DNA of 64,000 nucleotides from JAJXXT01 sp963764465 (GCA_963764465.1 CAVXSO010000007.1:496001-560000), one strand, 5' to 3'. Positions 44,390 to 54,757 are shown, counted from the first letter of the stretch. Translations and numbers: made by a program. Notes: generated by a model not told the origin, from the sequence alone.

Positions 44390-45049
44390 TCAGGCGGCGT
44401 CGCGGCCCAGCACTTTCCACGCGGAGGCGAAGGCTTCCGCCATGGCGTCCGCGGGCACCGCGCCGGAAAACAGCACATGGCCCGCCAGCGCGAAGCTGGG
44501 CACGCCGGAAATCCCAGCCCGCCGCGCGGCTTCGTCCTCGGCCAGCACCTCGGCCCGATTCGCGTCCGATGCCAGCATCGCGCGCGTCGCCGCGGCATCG
44601 CCGCCGGCCTCGGCCACGCAGGCAGCGAGCACCTCGGGATCGCCGATGTCGCGCCCCTCCAGGAAGTAGGCGGAGAACAGGCGCTCCACCACCGCGTCCT
44701 GCCGGCCTTCGGCACCGGCGGCGCGGATCACGCGATGCGCGGCGACAGTGTTGGGCGTGCGCTGCATCGCGGCGAAGTTGAAGCCGATGTCAACGGCGCT
44801 GCCGGCCTCCGCCACGCGAGCGTCAATCTCCCGCCCGCGCTCGGTGCTGCCGAACTTGGCGGCACGGTACGCGGCGCGTTCGACGCCTTCCTCCGGCATC
44901 TCGGGATTGAGCTGGTAAGGGTACCAGGCAACCGCAAAGGCTTGGCCCTGGCCCGCGAGGATCGCAAGCGCGCGTTCCAGCTGCCGCTTGCCGATGTAGC
45001 ACCAGGGGCAGATTGCATCCGAGATGACGGTGATGGTCGGGATCGGCAT
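44390..45049 (-). CDS. DsbA family (FrnE-like) oxidoreductase
   Basis: 219-residue thioredoxin-fold protein with an inserted helical domain. The active site is ISDAICPWCYIGKRQLE (Cys14 and Cys17, CPWC), and the cis-Pro region is GVPSFALAGHVLFSGAVP. No signal peptide is seen, so it is cytosolic like FrnE, which has disulfide isomerase activity in Deinococcus. The ATG at 45049 is chosen because homology starts there; GAGGG lies upstream. Divergent from the SDR gene. Confidence 0.93.
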   Translation of the reverse strand: MPIPTITVISDAICPWCYIGKRQLERALAILAGQGQAFAVAWYPYQLNPEMPEEGVERAAYRAAKFGSTERGREIDARVAEAGSAVDIGFNFAAMQRTPNTVAAHRVIRAAGAEGRQDAVVERLFSAYFLEGRDIGDPEVLAACVAEAGGDAAATRAMLASDANRAEVLAEDEAARRAGISGVPSFALAGHVLFSGAVPADAMAEAFASAWKVLGRDAA

Positions 45050-45129
45050 GGCGCCCTCCACGAAAGGAGGGGCTAGCTTACCTCCCCGCCCGGCGCCATG
45101 TCAGCCTGGCCCCACGAGGAGGAGTCCCA

Positions 45130-45831
45130 ATGTCCGCACCAGCCTACCGTTCCGCGCTCGTCGTCGGCGTGGGTCCGGGCTTTTCAGCCTCGCTCGCGCG
45201 GCGTTTCGCCGCGGCGGGCATCAAGCTGGCGCTCGCCTCCCGCCACCCGGAGAAGGTCGCGGCGCTGGCCGCCGAAACCGGGGCGACGGCGCATCGCTGC
45301 GATGTGGCCGACGCCGGTGCCGTGGCACGGCTGTTCGAGGCGGTGGATGCGTCGCAACCGCCGCTCGACCTTGTCGTGTTCAACCCGAGCGCGCGTTTGC
45401 GCGGGCCCATCGCGGAGCTCGATCCCAATGCCGTGGCGCAGGCGCTCGCGGTCTCGGCGATGGGTGGGTTTCATGTCGGCCAGCATGCCGCGCGGCGGAT
45501 GCTCGCGAGCGGCGGCGGCGCGATTCTGTTCACCGGGGCGAGCGCGAGCGTGAAGGGCTTCGCGCAGTCGGCGCCGTTCGCCATGGGCAAATTCGCGCTG
45601 CGCGGGCTCGCGCAATCCATGGCACGGGAACTCGGACCAAAGGGGATCCATGTGCTGCACCTGGTGATCGACGGTGGCATCCGCAGCGCCACGCGCCTGG
45701 TGCCGGCCGATGCGCCGGACTCGCTCCTCGACGCCGACGCCGTCGCCGAGACCGCGTGGCACGCGCTGAACCAGCCTCGCAGCGCGTGGAGCCACGAGCT
45801 GGAAGTCAGGCCCTGGGTGGAGAAGTTCTAG
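45130..45831 (+). CDS. Short-chain dehydrogenase-like protein lacking the catalytic Tyr
   Basis: 233 residues, Rossmann-fold SDR. The cofactor loop is VVGVGPGFSASLARRF, and the central NAD-binding Asp is in AHRCDVADAG. The position where YxxxK is expected reads PFAMGKFALRGLAQ, so Phe150 replaces the catalytic Tyr while Lys154 is kept. The Ser region is TGASAS. It may bind NAD(P) but an ordinary SDR mechanism is doubtful; it belongs to an atypical SDR branch seen in proteobacteria. A GAGGAG ribosome site precedes the ATG. Confidence 0.88.
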   Translation: MSAPAYRSALVVGVGPGFSASLARRFAAAGIKLALASRHPEKVAALAAETGATAHRCDVADAGAVARLFEAVDASQPPLDLVVFNPSARLRGPIAELDPNAVAQALAVSAMGGFHVGQHAARRMLASGGGAILFTGASASVKGFAQSAPFAMGKFALRGLAQSMARELGPKGIHVLHLVIDGGIRSATRLVPADAPDSLLDADAVAETAWHALNQPRSAWSHELEVRPWVEKF

Positions 45832-45863
45832 GTCGAGGGCTCTGCCCCCAACTGGCAGGAACC

Positions 45864-48020
45864 TCAGGCCCCTGCACCCCGTGACTGGGTCTTTACGATC
45901 AGGGCATCGACGGCCACCATTCCGTCCGCGGTCGCGATCAGCGGATTGATGTCCACCTCCGTGATCAACTCCGCATGGTCCGCGATGAAGGCGCCCAGGC
46001 CGCACAGGATGTCGGCAAGCCGATCGAGATCGACCGGCGGCAGGCCGCGGAAGCCGCGGAAGATCGCGGCCCCCTTGAGCCCCTCCAGCAGCGCTCGCGC
46101 CTCGCCATGCGCGAGCGGCGCTGGCGCGATCGCGGTATCGCGCAGCAATTCGACGAAGATGCCCCCAAGCCCGGCGACAACCATCGGCCCAAACATCCTG
46201 TCCATGCGGGCGCCAAGGATGATCTCGATCCCCTGCGGGATCATCGGCTGCACCAGCACCCCCGCGATGCACGCGCCCGCCACGCGCGACGCCGCGACCA
46301 AGAGCTCCGTGTAGGCGGCGCGTACCGCCGCATCCCCGGTGACACCGAGGCGGATCACGCCGGCCTCGGTCTTGTGCGGGATATCGGGGCTTTCGATCTT
46401 CATCGCAACCTTGCCGCCGAACCGTGCGGCTACTGCAACGGCTTCCTCCGTGCTGGTCGCGAGCGCCTCTGGCACCACCGGAATTCCGTAGCTTGCGAGC
46501 AGGGATTTCGCCTCCCGCTCGGCCAGTACAGGGCCGGCGGCGGCGAGCACTCGGGCCGCCGCGTCGCGCAGACAGGGCGATGACACCACGGCCGCGCCGC
46601 GGGCGAGCGCCGCGGCGCGGCGCCGCCAGGCGGCCATTGTTGCGAAGCATCGATCCATGGAGCGAAACAGCACCACGCCCGGATCGCGCTCCATCTCCTT
46701 CGCGCCGGGCCCCTCCAGCCATTCCGGCAGCCAGGCGATGCAGACCGGCTTGCCATGTTGCCGCGCGAGAGAGGCGTAGAACGGCACGCGCGCGACGGCC
46801 AGCGGCGAGGCATAGACGCTGGGCAGGACGATCGCGCCATAGGCGGGGTCCGCGGCCAGCGCATTGGCACAGGCGCTGAGACTTTCGGGATCGTTCAGCA
46901 CCATCGCGGTGACATCACAGGGGTTGCGCGCGGCGCCGTATTCCGGAATCCGCGCGGCGAGGATCTCCAGCGCCTCCGGGCGCGGCTGCGGCAACGGCAC
47001 GGCATGGCGCTCCGCCTTGTCGGCCGCCATGATGCCGGCGCCACCGGAAGTGCAGATCACCGCGACACCAGCAGCGAGCGGTCTCGGCGGAGCCTTGAGG
47101 AAGAAGCTCGCGGTCTCCGCCAGCGCTTCGAAATCATCGACCACGACGGCCCCCTCGCGCGCCAGCACCGCGCGCCAGGCAGCATCCGAGCCCGCAAGCG
47201 AGCCGGTATGGGACATGGCCGCCTGCGCGCCCTCCTCGCCCGTCGCGATCTTGCAGACGACGAGCGGCTTGCCAGCCTCGGCCGCGAGGCGCGCGGCGGC
47301 AACCAGGCGCGCCGGCTTCGCCATGCCCTCGAACAGCAGCGCGATGGCGCCGCAGGACTCTTCGCCGGCGAGGTAGGCGACGTAGTCCGCCATGTCGACG
47401 TCGCAGGAATTGCCGCTGGTCAGCACGTGGCTGATGGCAACCCCGCGCTCCGCCGCCTGCTCCAGCGCGAAGCCCATGGCGCCGGATTGACTCACGACGC
47501 CGATGGCGCGGCTCGTCGGCGCCGGGATCGCCGCGTCGGGCATGAAGGTGATGCGCATGCCAAGCGCGTAGTCCGTGATGCCGATGCAGTTGGGCCCGAT
47601 GATCGGCACGCCGGACTCGCGCGCGAGTGCGGTGAGCCGGTCCTGGTCGGCGGCGCGCGCCAGCTTGCCGGTTTCCGCGTAGCCGGAGGCGAAGATGACG
47701 ATTCCGCCGACGCCGGCCGCGATCGCCTCCCGCGCGAGGGGCTCGACGGCCTCGCGCGCCGTCACGATCACCGCGCAATCCGTCCCGCCCGGAATCGCGG
47801 CGACGGAGGCGTGACATGGCAGGCCGCGAATCTCCGCGTACTTGGCGTTCACCGGATGCACGGCGCCGCCGTAACGCGCGAGGTTGGCGAGCACGCGGTC
47901 GCCGAAGGCCCCCGCGCGCGGGCTCGCGCCCAGCACCGCGATGCTGCGCGGCGCCAGCACGCGTGACAGCGCCGCGTGCGCGTAGAGATCGTTGCGGTCG
48001 CGCGGCGCTGCTCGCGTCAT
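45864..48020 (-). CDS. NDP-forming acyl-CoA synthetase (alpha-beta fusion)
   Basis: 718-residue protein of the acetate-CoA ligase (ADP-forming)/protein acetyltransferase family. The N-terminal CoA-binding domain shows SIAVLGASPRAGAFGDRVLA and the ligase domain has the phospho-His motif AMSHTGSLAGSDAAW. The C-terminal ATP-grasp domain shows GGKVAMKIESPDIPHKTEAG and ends with EVDINPLIAT. No GNAT acetyltransferase domain is fused. Acyl specificity is unknown. GGGAGGAAA lies before the ATG at 48020. It is divergent from paaG. Confidence 0.93.
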   Translation of the reverse strand: MTRAAPRDRNDLYAHAALSRVLAPRSIAVLGASPRAGAFGDRVLANLARYGGAVHPVNAKYAEIRGLPCHASVAAIPGGTDCAVIVTAREAVEPLAREAIAAGVGGIVIFASGYAETGKLARAADQDRLTALARESGVPIIGPNCIGITDYALGMRITFMPDAAIPAPTSRAIGVVSQSGAMGFALEQAAERGVAISHVLTSGNSCDVDMADYVAYLAGEESCGAIALLFEGMAKPARLVAAARLAAEAGKPLVVCKIATGEEGAQAAMSHTGSLAGSDAAWRAVLAREGAVVVDDFEALAETASFFLKAPPRPLAAGVAVICTSGGAGIMAADKAERHAVPLPQPRPEALEILAARIPEYGAARNPCDVTAMVLNDPESLSACANALAADPAYGAIVLPSVYASPLAVARVPFYASLARQHGKPVCIAWLPEWLEGPGAKEMERDPGVVLFRSMDRCFATMAAWRRRAAALARGAAVVSSPCLRDAAARVLAAAGPVLAEREAKSLLASYGIPVVPEALATSTEEAVAVAARFGGKVAMKIESPDIPHKTEAGVIRLGVTGDAAVRAAYTELLVAASRVAGACIAGVLVQPMIPQGIEIILGARMDRMFGPMVVAGLGGIFVELLRDTAIAPAPLAHGEARALLEGLKGAAIFRGFRGLPPVDLDRLADILCGLGAFIADHAELITEVDINPLIATADGMVAVDALIVKTQSRGAGA

Positions 48021-48111
48021 GCGTTTCCTCCCGGCTTGGGGCGAGCCTAGCCGCCCCTCTCCCGCTCGTCACGCGGCCGCCCTAAGCTTGGCCCACCAGG
48101 GGAGGAGACGG

Positions 48112-48918
48112 ATGGAGCAGCAGGCGAGAGGGCAGCCGGTCGTGGTGGAGCGGCGTGACAGTTGGCACCTCCTCCGGCTCAACCGGCCGGAGAAGATGAA
48201 CGCGCTCGACCAGGCGACGATCGCGGCGCTGCGTGGCGCACTGGAAGCCGCCGCCGCGGACACCGCCTGCCGCGCGCTGGTGCTGACCGGTACCGGGCGC
48301 GGCTTCTGTTCCGGCGCCGATCTCACCGGCGGGCTGGAGCCGGGCCGCGACCTCGGGGACGCGATCGAGACCAGCTGGAATCCGATGGTGCGCGCGCTGC
48401 ATGCGCTGCCGGTACCCACCATTGCCGCGGTCAACGGCATCGCCGCCGGCGCCGGCGCCAACCTCGCGCTCGGCTGCGACATCGTGCTCGCCGGCGCCTC
48501 CGCGAGCTTCATCCAGGCGTTTTCGCGCATCGGGCTGATCCCCGACTGCGGCGGCACGTATCTGCTGCCGCGCCTGGTCGGCGCCGCGCGGGCGCGGGCA
48601 CTGGCGATGCTGGCAGAGCCCGTGCCGGCGGCACAGGCCGAGGCCTGGGGCATGATCTGGAAATGCCTGGGGGACGAGGCGTTGATGCCGGAAGCGGAAC
48701 GTCTTGCCTCGGCGCTCGCTGAATGCCCGAGCGAGGCGCTGGTGCTGACTCGGCAGGCGATGGCCGCCGGCCTGCCGCTCGACGCGCAACTCGACCTCGA
48801 GCGGGATTTCCAGCGCCGCGCCGGCTTCACCGCCGATTTCGCCGAGGGCGTCGCCGCGTTTCGCGAGAAGCGGCCGCCGCGCTTTACCGGCGGGAGAACC
48901 GTGGGCGGGCGCGCGTGA
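48112..48918 (+). CDS. paaG: Enoyl-CoA hydratase/isomerase PaaG-like
   Basis: 268-residue crotonase-fold protein. In the phenylacetate pathway PaaG isomerises the ring-epoxide CoA ester to the oxepin. The best markers are GTGRGFCSGADL (oxyanion loop), VNGIAAGAGANLALGCDIVLA and AFSRIGLIPDCGGTYLLPRL, which closely match PaaG. GGGGAGGAGA precedes the ATG at 48112. It is the first of three overlapping genes, paaG-paaI-paaK; the oxygenase genes are not in the window. Confidence 0.9.
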   Translation: MEQQARGQPVVVERRDSWHLLRLNRPEKMNALDQATIAALRGALEAAAADTACRALVLTGTGRGFCSGADLTGGLEPGRDLGDAIETSWNPMVRALHALPVPTIAAVNGIAAGAGANLALGCDIVLAGASASFIQAFSRIGLIPDCGGTYLLPRLVGAARARALAMLAEPVPAAQAEAWGMIWKCLGDEALMPEAERLASALAECPSEALVLTRQAMAAGLPLDAQLDLERDFQRRAGFTADFAEGVAAFREKRPPRFTGGRTVGGRA

Positions 48919-49354
48919 CGCCGCAGAAACTCGCCGAGGCCTGCGCCGAGGCGATGTGGCGAGACGACCGGGCAAGCCCGGCGCTGGGCATGCGCCTCGA
49001 GCGCGTGGCGCCCGGCGAGGCCACGATCTCCATGGAGGTCGGGCCCAAGATGGTGAACGGGCATGGCATCTGCCATGGCGGCTACATCTTCACGCTCGCC
49101 AACTCCACCTTCGCGTTCGCCTGCAACACCTATGGCGAGCGCGTTGTCGCAGCCGGGGCCAGCATCAGCTTCCTGCGGCCGGCTAAACTCGGCATGCGGC
49201 TGCGCGCCACCGCGAGCGAACGCGCGCGGGCCGGGCGCAACGGCATCTACGACATCCGCGTGCAGGACGAGGCCGGCACGGTGATCGCGGAGTTCCGCGG
49301 CCAGTCTCGCAGCCTCGGCACATCCTTCTTCGAGGAAACCCCGAAGGGAACACC

Positions 49355-49358
<4 letters not shown>
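48915..49358 (+). CDS. paaI: Phenylacetyl-CoA thioesterase PaaI
   Basis: 147-residue hotdog-fold thioesterase that hydrolyses aryl-CoA dead-end esters in phenylacetate catabolism. The active-site region GHGICHGGYIFTLANSTFAF matches PaaI. The start is a GTG at 48915 that overlaps the paaG stop (GTGA). It is flanked directly by paaG and paaK. Confidence 0.92.
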
Positions 49359-50662
<1,304 letters not shown>

Positions 50663-50703
50663 CGCTTGCCGCTGGCCCGCAAACCGGCGAGAAACACGCT
50701 CCC

Positions 50704-52395
50704 ATGCCCTATCCCGACGTCCTGAACCCGGAACTCATCGACCGTATCCCGCTCTCCGCGCGGTCCGTTCTCGATGTCGGGTGCGGCGGCGGCGCGCTCG
50801 GGGCCGAGTACAAGCGCCGCAACCCGCGCGCGCGCTATTTCGGGATCGAGCTCGATCCGGAAGCCGCGCGGCTGGCAGCGACGCGCCTCGACGAAGTCGC
50901 GCGCGTCGACGTCGAGGCCGAACCGCTGCCCTTCGGCGGCACCGTGTTCGACTGCATTCTCTATGGCGACGTGCTTGAGCACCTGCGCGACCCATGGGCG
51001 GTGCTGGCGGCGCAGACACGGCAGCTTTCGCCGGACGGCGTGGCGGTCATCTGCATGCCCAACGCCGAGCATTGGAGCTTCGTCGAGCGGTTGCTGCGCG
51101 GCACATGGGACTACGAGCCGCAAGGCCTGTTCGACGCCACCCATCTGCGCTGGTTCACGCCAGAGACGACGCGCCGCGCGCTGGCAGGCGCCGGGCTCAT
51201 ACCGTGCGACGTGGCTCCGCGCATCTTCGACCGCGCGCTGGCCGAGCGCTTCGCCAACGCGATGCTGCCGGCGCTGAAGGCGCTTGGCATCGACCCGCAG
51301 GATTACCTGACCCGCTCGGCACCGCTGCAACATGTCTGGCGGGCGCGTCGCAGGGCGCCGGAGCGACTGAAGATCGTCTCGACCATCCTGCCGCCGATCG
51401 GCGGCGTCAGCGAGGTGCGCGTCACCGAGCCGATGCGCGCGCTGGCGACCGACCCCGCGATCACGACCTCCGTCATCGAGAGCTTTGACCCCGGCCCCCT
51501 TGCCGCGGGCATGCCCGGCATCTTCGTCCTCCATCGCCCGCGCCTGGTCGGCGCGCCCGGGCTCGCGGTGCTGCGCCAGGCAATGGCGGCGGGACATGTC
51601 GTTGTCTGCGAGTTCGACGACAATCCCGAGCATCTTTCGCCACTGCAACGACCGGACATGTTCAACTTCGCCGGCGTCCACGCGGTGCAGACGACGACAC
51701 CGACGCTGGCGGAAGTGCTGCGGCGCTACAACCCCGAGGTCGCGGTCTTCCCCAACGCCATCGCGCGTGTGCCGGATGTGCTCAACCACGCGACGCCAGG
51801 CCGGCAGACGCTCTTCTTCGGAGGCATCAACCGCGAGGACGAATGGCCGCCCTATGTCGGGGCGCTCAACCGCGTGACGGCGCTGGCGGGTGAGCGCCTG
51901 CACCTCTCCATCGTCGCCGACCGTGGGCTGTTCGACGCGCTGGAGACGCACCACAAGAGCTTCACGCCGCTCTGCGACTACGAGACCTACCAGCAGCTGC
52001 TGGCCAGAAGCGAGATCTGCTTCATGCCGCTCGCGGACACGCCGTTCAACCGGTGCAAATCCGATCTGAAATTCATCGAGGCGGCGTCGCTGCGCGTGAC
52101 GGCGCTCGCGAGCCCCACGGTTTATGCGGGAAGCATCGTGGACGGCGAGACCGGGGTTCTGTTCCGCGACGAGGAGGAACTGGCGCAGCGGTTGCTGCGG
52201 CTCATCGCCAATCCCGAGATCGGCAAGGCCATCGCCGAGACGGCACGCGCCAAGGTGCTGCGCGAACGCATGCTCGCCGATCAGGTATCAAGCCGCATCG
52301 CGTGGTACCGCTCGCTCTGGTCGCGGCGCGAGGAACTGCACGCAGCCCTCCTCGCGCGCGTGCCGGACCTTGCGATCGTTACGGCCAGCGCATGA
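50704..52395 (+). CDS. Methyltransferase-glycosyltransferase fusion
   Basis: 563 residues. The N-terminal ~220 residues form a class I SAM-dependent methyltransferase (SVLDVGCGGGALGAEYKRR; FDCILYGDVLEHLRDPW), and the rest, from about 225, looks like a GT4-type glycosyltransferase (KIVSTILPPIGGVSEVR; ATGRQTL-FFGGINREDEWPPY; GETGVLFRDEEELAQRLLRL). It probably modifies a surface polysaccharide or a glycan on a protein. The start at 50704 lies 41 bases after paaK. It overlaps the RgpF-type gene by four bases (ATGA), so they should work together. Confidence 0.85.
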   Translation: MPYPDVLNPELIDRIPLSARSVLDVGCGGGALGAEYKRRNPRARYFGIELDPEAARLAATRLDEVARVDVEAEPLPFGGTVFDCILYGDVLEHLRDPWAVLAAQTRQLSPDGVAVICMPNAEHWSFVERLLRGTWDYEPQGLFDATHLRWFTPETTRRALAGAGLIPCDVAPRIFDRALAERFANAMLPALKALGIDPQDYLTRSAPLQHVWRARRRAPERLKIVSTILPPIGGVSEVRVTEPMRALATDPAITTSVIESFDPGPLAAGMPGIFVLHRPRLVGAPGLAVLRQAMAAGHVVVCEFDDNPEHLSPLQRPDMFNFAGVHAVQTTTPTLAEVLRRYNPEVAVFPNAIARVPDVLNHATPGRQTLFFGGINREDEWPPYVGALNRVTALAGERLHLSIVADRGLFDALETHHKSFTPLCDYETYQQLLARSEICFMPLADTPFNRCKSDLKFIEAASLRVTALASPTVYAGSIVDGETGVLFRDEEELAQRLLRLIANPEIGKAIAETARAKVLRERMLADQVSSRIAWYRSLWSRREELHAALLARVPDLAIVTASA

Positions 52396-53426
52396 TGCGC
52401 AGGCTGGGCGTCCCGCTTTCCGTCGCGTGGCAGATGCTGGACCGGGTCTGGCTGCGCGTGTTGTCGTGGTTCTCGTTTCTTGCGAGCCTGCTGCGGCAGC
52501 CAAGCCAGATCGAGGCGCGCTGGCCCGAGGCGGAGGCGACGCTCGGGCCGCGCGTCGCGATCTTTGTGCACTGGGACAGGCGCGGCGCGGTGCAGGAGCC
52601 GGTGCGCCACTATCTGCGCGCGCTGCGGCAGGCGGGGCTTTCCATCGTCTTCGTCTCCAACTCCGGCAAGCTGCGCCAGGATGCCTGGGATGCGCTGCAC
52701 GAACTCTGCGACATCGTGCTGGTCCGCCGCAACATCGGCTACGATTTCGGCGCCATGCGCGAGGGACTGGAAGCGTGTGCCCTGCCGCGGCCGGAGACGG
52801 AAATGGTGCTGATCGTCAACGACAGCGTCTATGGCCCGCTGGCGCCGCTCGACGAGACCTTGGACAAGATCGACTTCGCCGCCGCCGATATCTGGGGGGC
52901 GACGGAGAGCTGGCAGCGCCGCTACCATCTGCAGTCCTTCTTCCTCGCAGTCGGCAGGAAGGCGCTGGAGAGCGAGGCGTGGAAGCGGTTCTGGTCGCAG
53001 GTACGTCCGATCAAATCCAAGACCTGGGTAATCCGCCACTACGAGGTTGGGCTTACCGGCAGGATGCTGGCGGGCGGGCTGCGCTGTGCCGCGATCTGGC
53101 CTTACCAGACGATGCTGCGCGCCGTGGATGCCAGCCTGCTCGAGCAGGAAGAGATCAAGGATCCGCTGGTTGCGTCGCGGAAATTCCACGTCAACCGCGT
53201 GCGCATCGCGACCGTGCGGCGGCGTCCGCTCAATCCCACCGCCGATCTCTGGCGGCAGATGCTGCGTGCGCGCTTCCCGTTCCTCAAGCGCGAACTGCTG
53301 GTCAAGAACCCCTCGTTCATCGAGGACGTGGCTGACTGGCGCGACGTCGTCGCCGAGGTCTTCGGCGCCGATATCGGCTTCATCGAGCGCGACCTGCAGC
53401 GCGCCATGCGCGACACGACGCCCTAG
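52392..53426 (+). CDS. RgpF-type (rhamnan synthesis F) protein
   Basis: 344 residues with the rhamnan synthesis protein F pattern: VAIFVHWDRRGAVQEPVRHY at the start, a long stretch including RRNIGYDFGAMREGLEA, then LIVNDSVYGPLAPLDETL, DIWGATESWQRRYHLQSFF and an AAAR-type tail. RgpF is involved in rhamnose-containing polysaccharide assembly in streptococci; alphaproteobacterial members are less studied. The ATG at 52392 overlaps the previous stop. Convergent with nusG. Confidence 0.85.
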   Translation: MMRRLGVPLSVAWQMLDRVWLRVLSWFSFLASLLRQPSQIEARWPEAEATLGPRVAIFVHWDRRGAVQEPVRHYLRALRQAGLSIVFVSNSGKLRQDAWDALHELCDIVLVRRNIGYDFGAMREGLEACALPRPETEMVLIVNDSVYGPLAPLDETLDKIDFAAADIWGATESWQRRYHLQSFFLAVGRKALESEAWKRFWSQVRPIKSKTWVIRHYEVGLTGRMLAGGLRCAAIWPYQTMLRAVDASLLEQEEIKDPLVASRKFHVNRVRIATVRRRPLNPTADLWRQMLRARFPFLKRELLVKNPSFIEDVADWRDVVAEVFGADIGFIERDLQRAMRDTTP

Positions 53427-53443
53427 TCCCCCAGGCGCGGGTC

Positions 53444-53974
53444 CTAGACCTTCTCGACCTGCCCGTACTCGAGGTCGACCGGCGTGGAGCGGCCGAAGAT
53501 CGAGACGCTCACCTTCACGCGGCCCTTCTCCTCGTCGATCTCCTCGACCGTGCCGTTGAAGCTGGTGAACGGCCCGTCGGCCACGCGCACCTGTTCGCCG
53601 ATCTCAAACACGATGGAGGGGCGCGGCCGCTCGCCGCCTTCCTGCGTCTGCTTGAGGATGCGCTCCGCCTCCGCCTCCGAGATCGGGGTCGGGCGGTTGC
53701 GGGTGCCGAGGAAGCCGGTGACCTTCGGCGTGTCCTTCACCAGGTGCCAGGCGTCGTCGGTGAGTTCCATCTTCACCAGCACGTAGCCGGGGAAGAATTT
53801 GCGCTCGGCGTTGACCTTCTGGCCGCGACGCAGCTCCACCACCTCCTCGGCGGGAACCATCACTTCCTCGAACGCGTCCTGCAGGCCCTTCTGGGCGGCC
53901 TGCTCCTTGATCTGCTGCGCGATCTTTTTTTCGAATCCGGAATAGACGTGAACGACGTACCAGCGCTTGGCCAT
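53444..53974 (-). CDS. nusG: Transcription termination/antitermination protein NusG
   Basis: 176 residues: the N-terminal RNA polymerase-binding NGN domain (WYVVHVYSGFEKKIAQQI), then FFPGYVLVKMELTDDAWHLV, and the C-terminal KOW domain with EIGEQVRVADGPFTSFNGTV. Regulates elongation and Rho-dependent termination. The gap to secE is nine bases. This is the classical secE-nusG pair. Confidence 0.97.
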   Translation of the reverse strand: MAKRWYVVHVYSGFEKKIAQQIKEQAAQKGLQDAFEEVMVPAEEVVELRRGQKVNAERKFFPGYVLVKMELTDDAWHLVKDTPKVTGFLGTRNRPTPISEAEAERILKQTQEGGERPRPSIVFEIGEQVRVADGPFTSFNGTVEEIDEEKGRVKVSVSIFGRSTPVDLEYGQVEKV

Positions 53975-53983
53975 GATGGGCTC

Positions 53984-54178
53984 CTATCCGCCGAACCCGA
54001 ACAGCGCGCGAATGGCCGCGCTGAAGGCCTGGTCGGCGATGAAGAAGAAGGCGGCGGCCGCGGCGGCCATCAGGATGACGAGACCGGTCGTCACCGCCGT
54101 CTCGCGGCGCGACGGGAAGGTAACGCGACCGGTTTCGGCGCGAACCTCACGCAGGAACTTCAGGGGATCGAACGCCAC
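53984..54178 (-). CDS. secE: Preprotein translocase subunit SecE
   Basis: 64-residue single-helix subunit of the SecYEG channel. It has KFLREVRAETGRVTFPSRRE (the conserved amphipathic segment with W replaced by R) and one membrane helix (residues about 30-50). The GTG at 54178 is chosen because GGAG lies about ten bases upstream; earlier start codons would read through the tRNA-Trp spacer. It is followed directly by nusG. Confidence 0.94.
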   Translation of the reverse strand: MAFDPLKFLREVRAETGRVTFPSRRETAVTTGLVILMAAAAAAFFFIADQAFSAAIRALFGFGG

Positions 54179-54289
54179 GCCAGCCACACTCCGAACCTGT
54201 TGGACTTGCCGAACGATGCCGGCCCCGTCTTCGTCCTCAAGCAAGACGCCGCCCTCGCGGGGCATCGCCGCGTGCGCCACGGCCCGGCT

Positions 54290-54366
54290 TGGCAGGGGTG
54301 GAGGGTCTCGAACCCCCAGCCTCCGGTTTTGGAGACCGGCGCTCTAGCCAATTGAGCTACACCCCT
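54290..54366 (-). tRNA. tRNA-Trp (anticodon CCA)
   Basis: 77 nt, CCA encoded. The acceptor AGGGGTG/CACCCCT, D arm GTAGCTCAATTGGC and T arm GGTTCGAGACC are intact; the anticodon loop CTCCAAA gives CCA. It sits upstream of secE, as in many alphaproteobacteria. Confidence 0.97.
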
Positions 54367-54420
54367 GCGGCAGCCGGCCCGCCGCAGGTCGCACGCTCAC
54401 CGCTTTGGGACAAGGCGGCG

Positions 54421-54449
54421 TAGAAAGGCCGCCCGTGCGGTATTGTCAA
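54421..54449 (-). promoter_or_regulatory. Promoter for tRNA-Trp and probably secE-nusG
   Basis: Perfect -35 box TTGACA (54449-54444) and TTTCTA (54426-54421) separated by 17 bases on the minus strand, lying between tRNA-Gly and tRNA-Trp. The -10 is imperfect but the spacing is right. Confidence 0.55.
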
Positions 54450-54491
54450 GCGCCACGCGTCTCAGGCCGGCGCACATCTGGCAGGCGCGCG

Positions 54492-54565
54492 TGGAGCGGG
54501 TGACGGGGATCGAACCCGCACAACCAGCTTGGAAGGCTGGGACTCTACCATTGAGCTACACCCGC
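54492..54565 (-). tRNA. tRNA-Gly (anticodon TCC)
   Basis: 74 nt with CCA. Acceptor GCGGGTG/CACCCGC, anticodon loop CTTCCAA giving TCC, T arm GGTTCGATCC. It lies 53 bases after tRNA-Tyr, probably on one transcript. Confidence 0.97.
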
Positions 54566-54618
54566 GCCGGACACGCGATACGAGTATGGGCCACGACGCC
54601 CGTCTCGTGCAGAGGCTT

Positions 54619-54704
54619 TGGTGGAGGGGGTTGGATTCGAACCAACGTAGGCGTGCGCCAGCGGATTTACAGTCCGCCCCCTTTAGCCACTCGGGCACCC
54701 CTCC
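54619..54704 (-). tRNA. tRNA-Tyr (anticodon GTA)
   Basis: 86 nt with a long variable arm and encoded CCA. Acceptor GGAGGGG/CCCCTCC and anticodon loop CTGTAAA giving GTA. The long arm is normal for bacterial tyrosine tRNA. Confidence 0.97.
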
Positions 54705-54728
54705 GAACCACTCGGAACCTGGGCGCGT

Positions 54729-54757
54729 CCCTTGGGGCAAGCCCCGGCTCATGTCAA
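54729..54757 (-). promoter_or_regulatory. Possible promoter for tRNA-Tyr/Gly
   Basis: TTGACA (54757-54752) on the minus strand is a perfect -35, 48 bases before tRNA-Tyr. The -10 at 17-base spacing (CAAGGG) is poor, so confidence is low. Confidence 0.35.
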
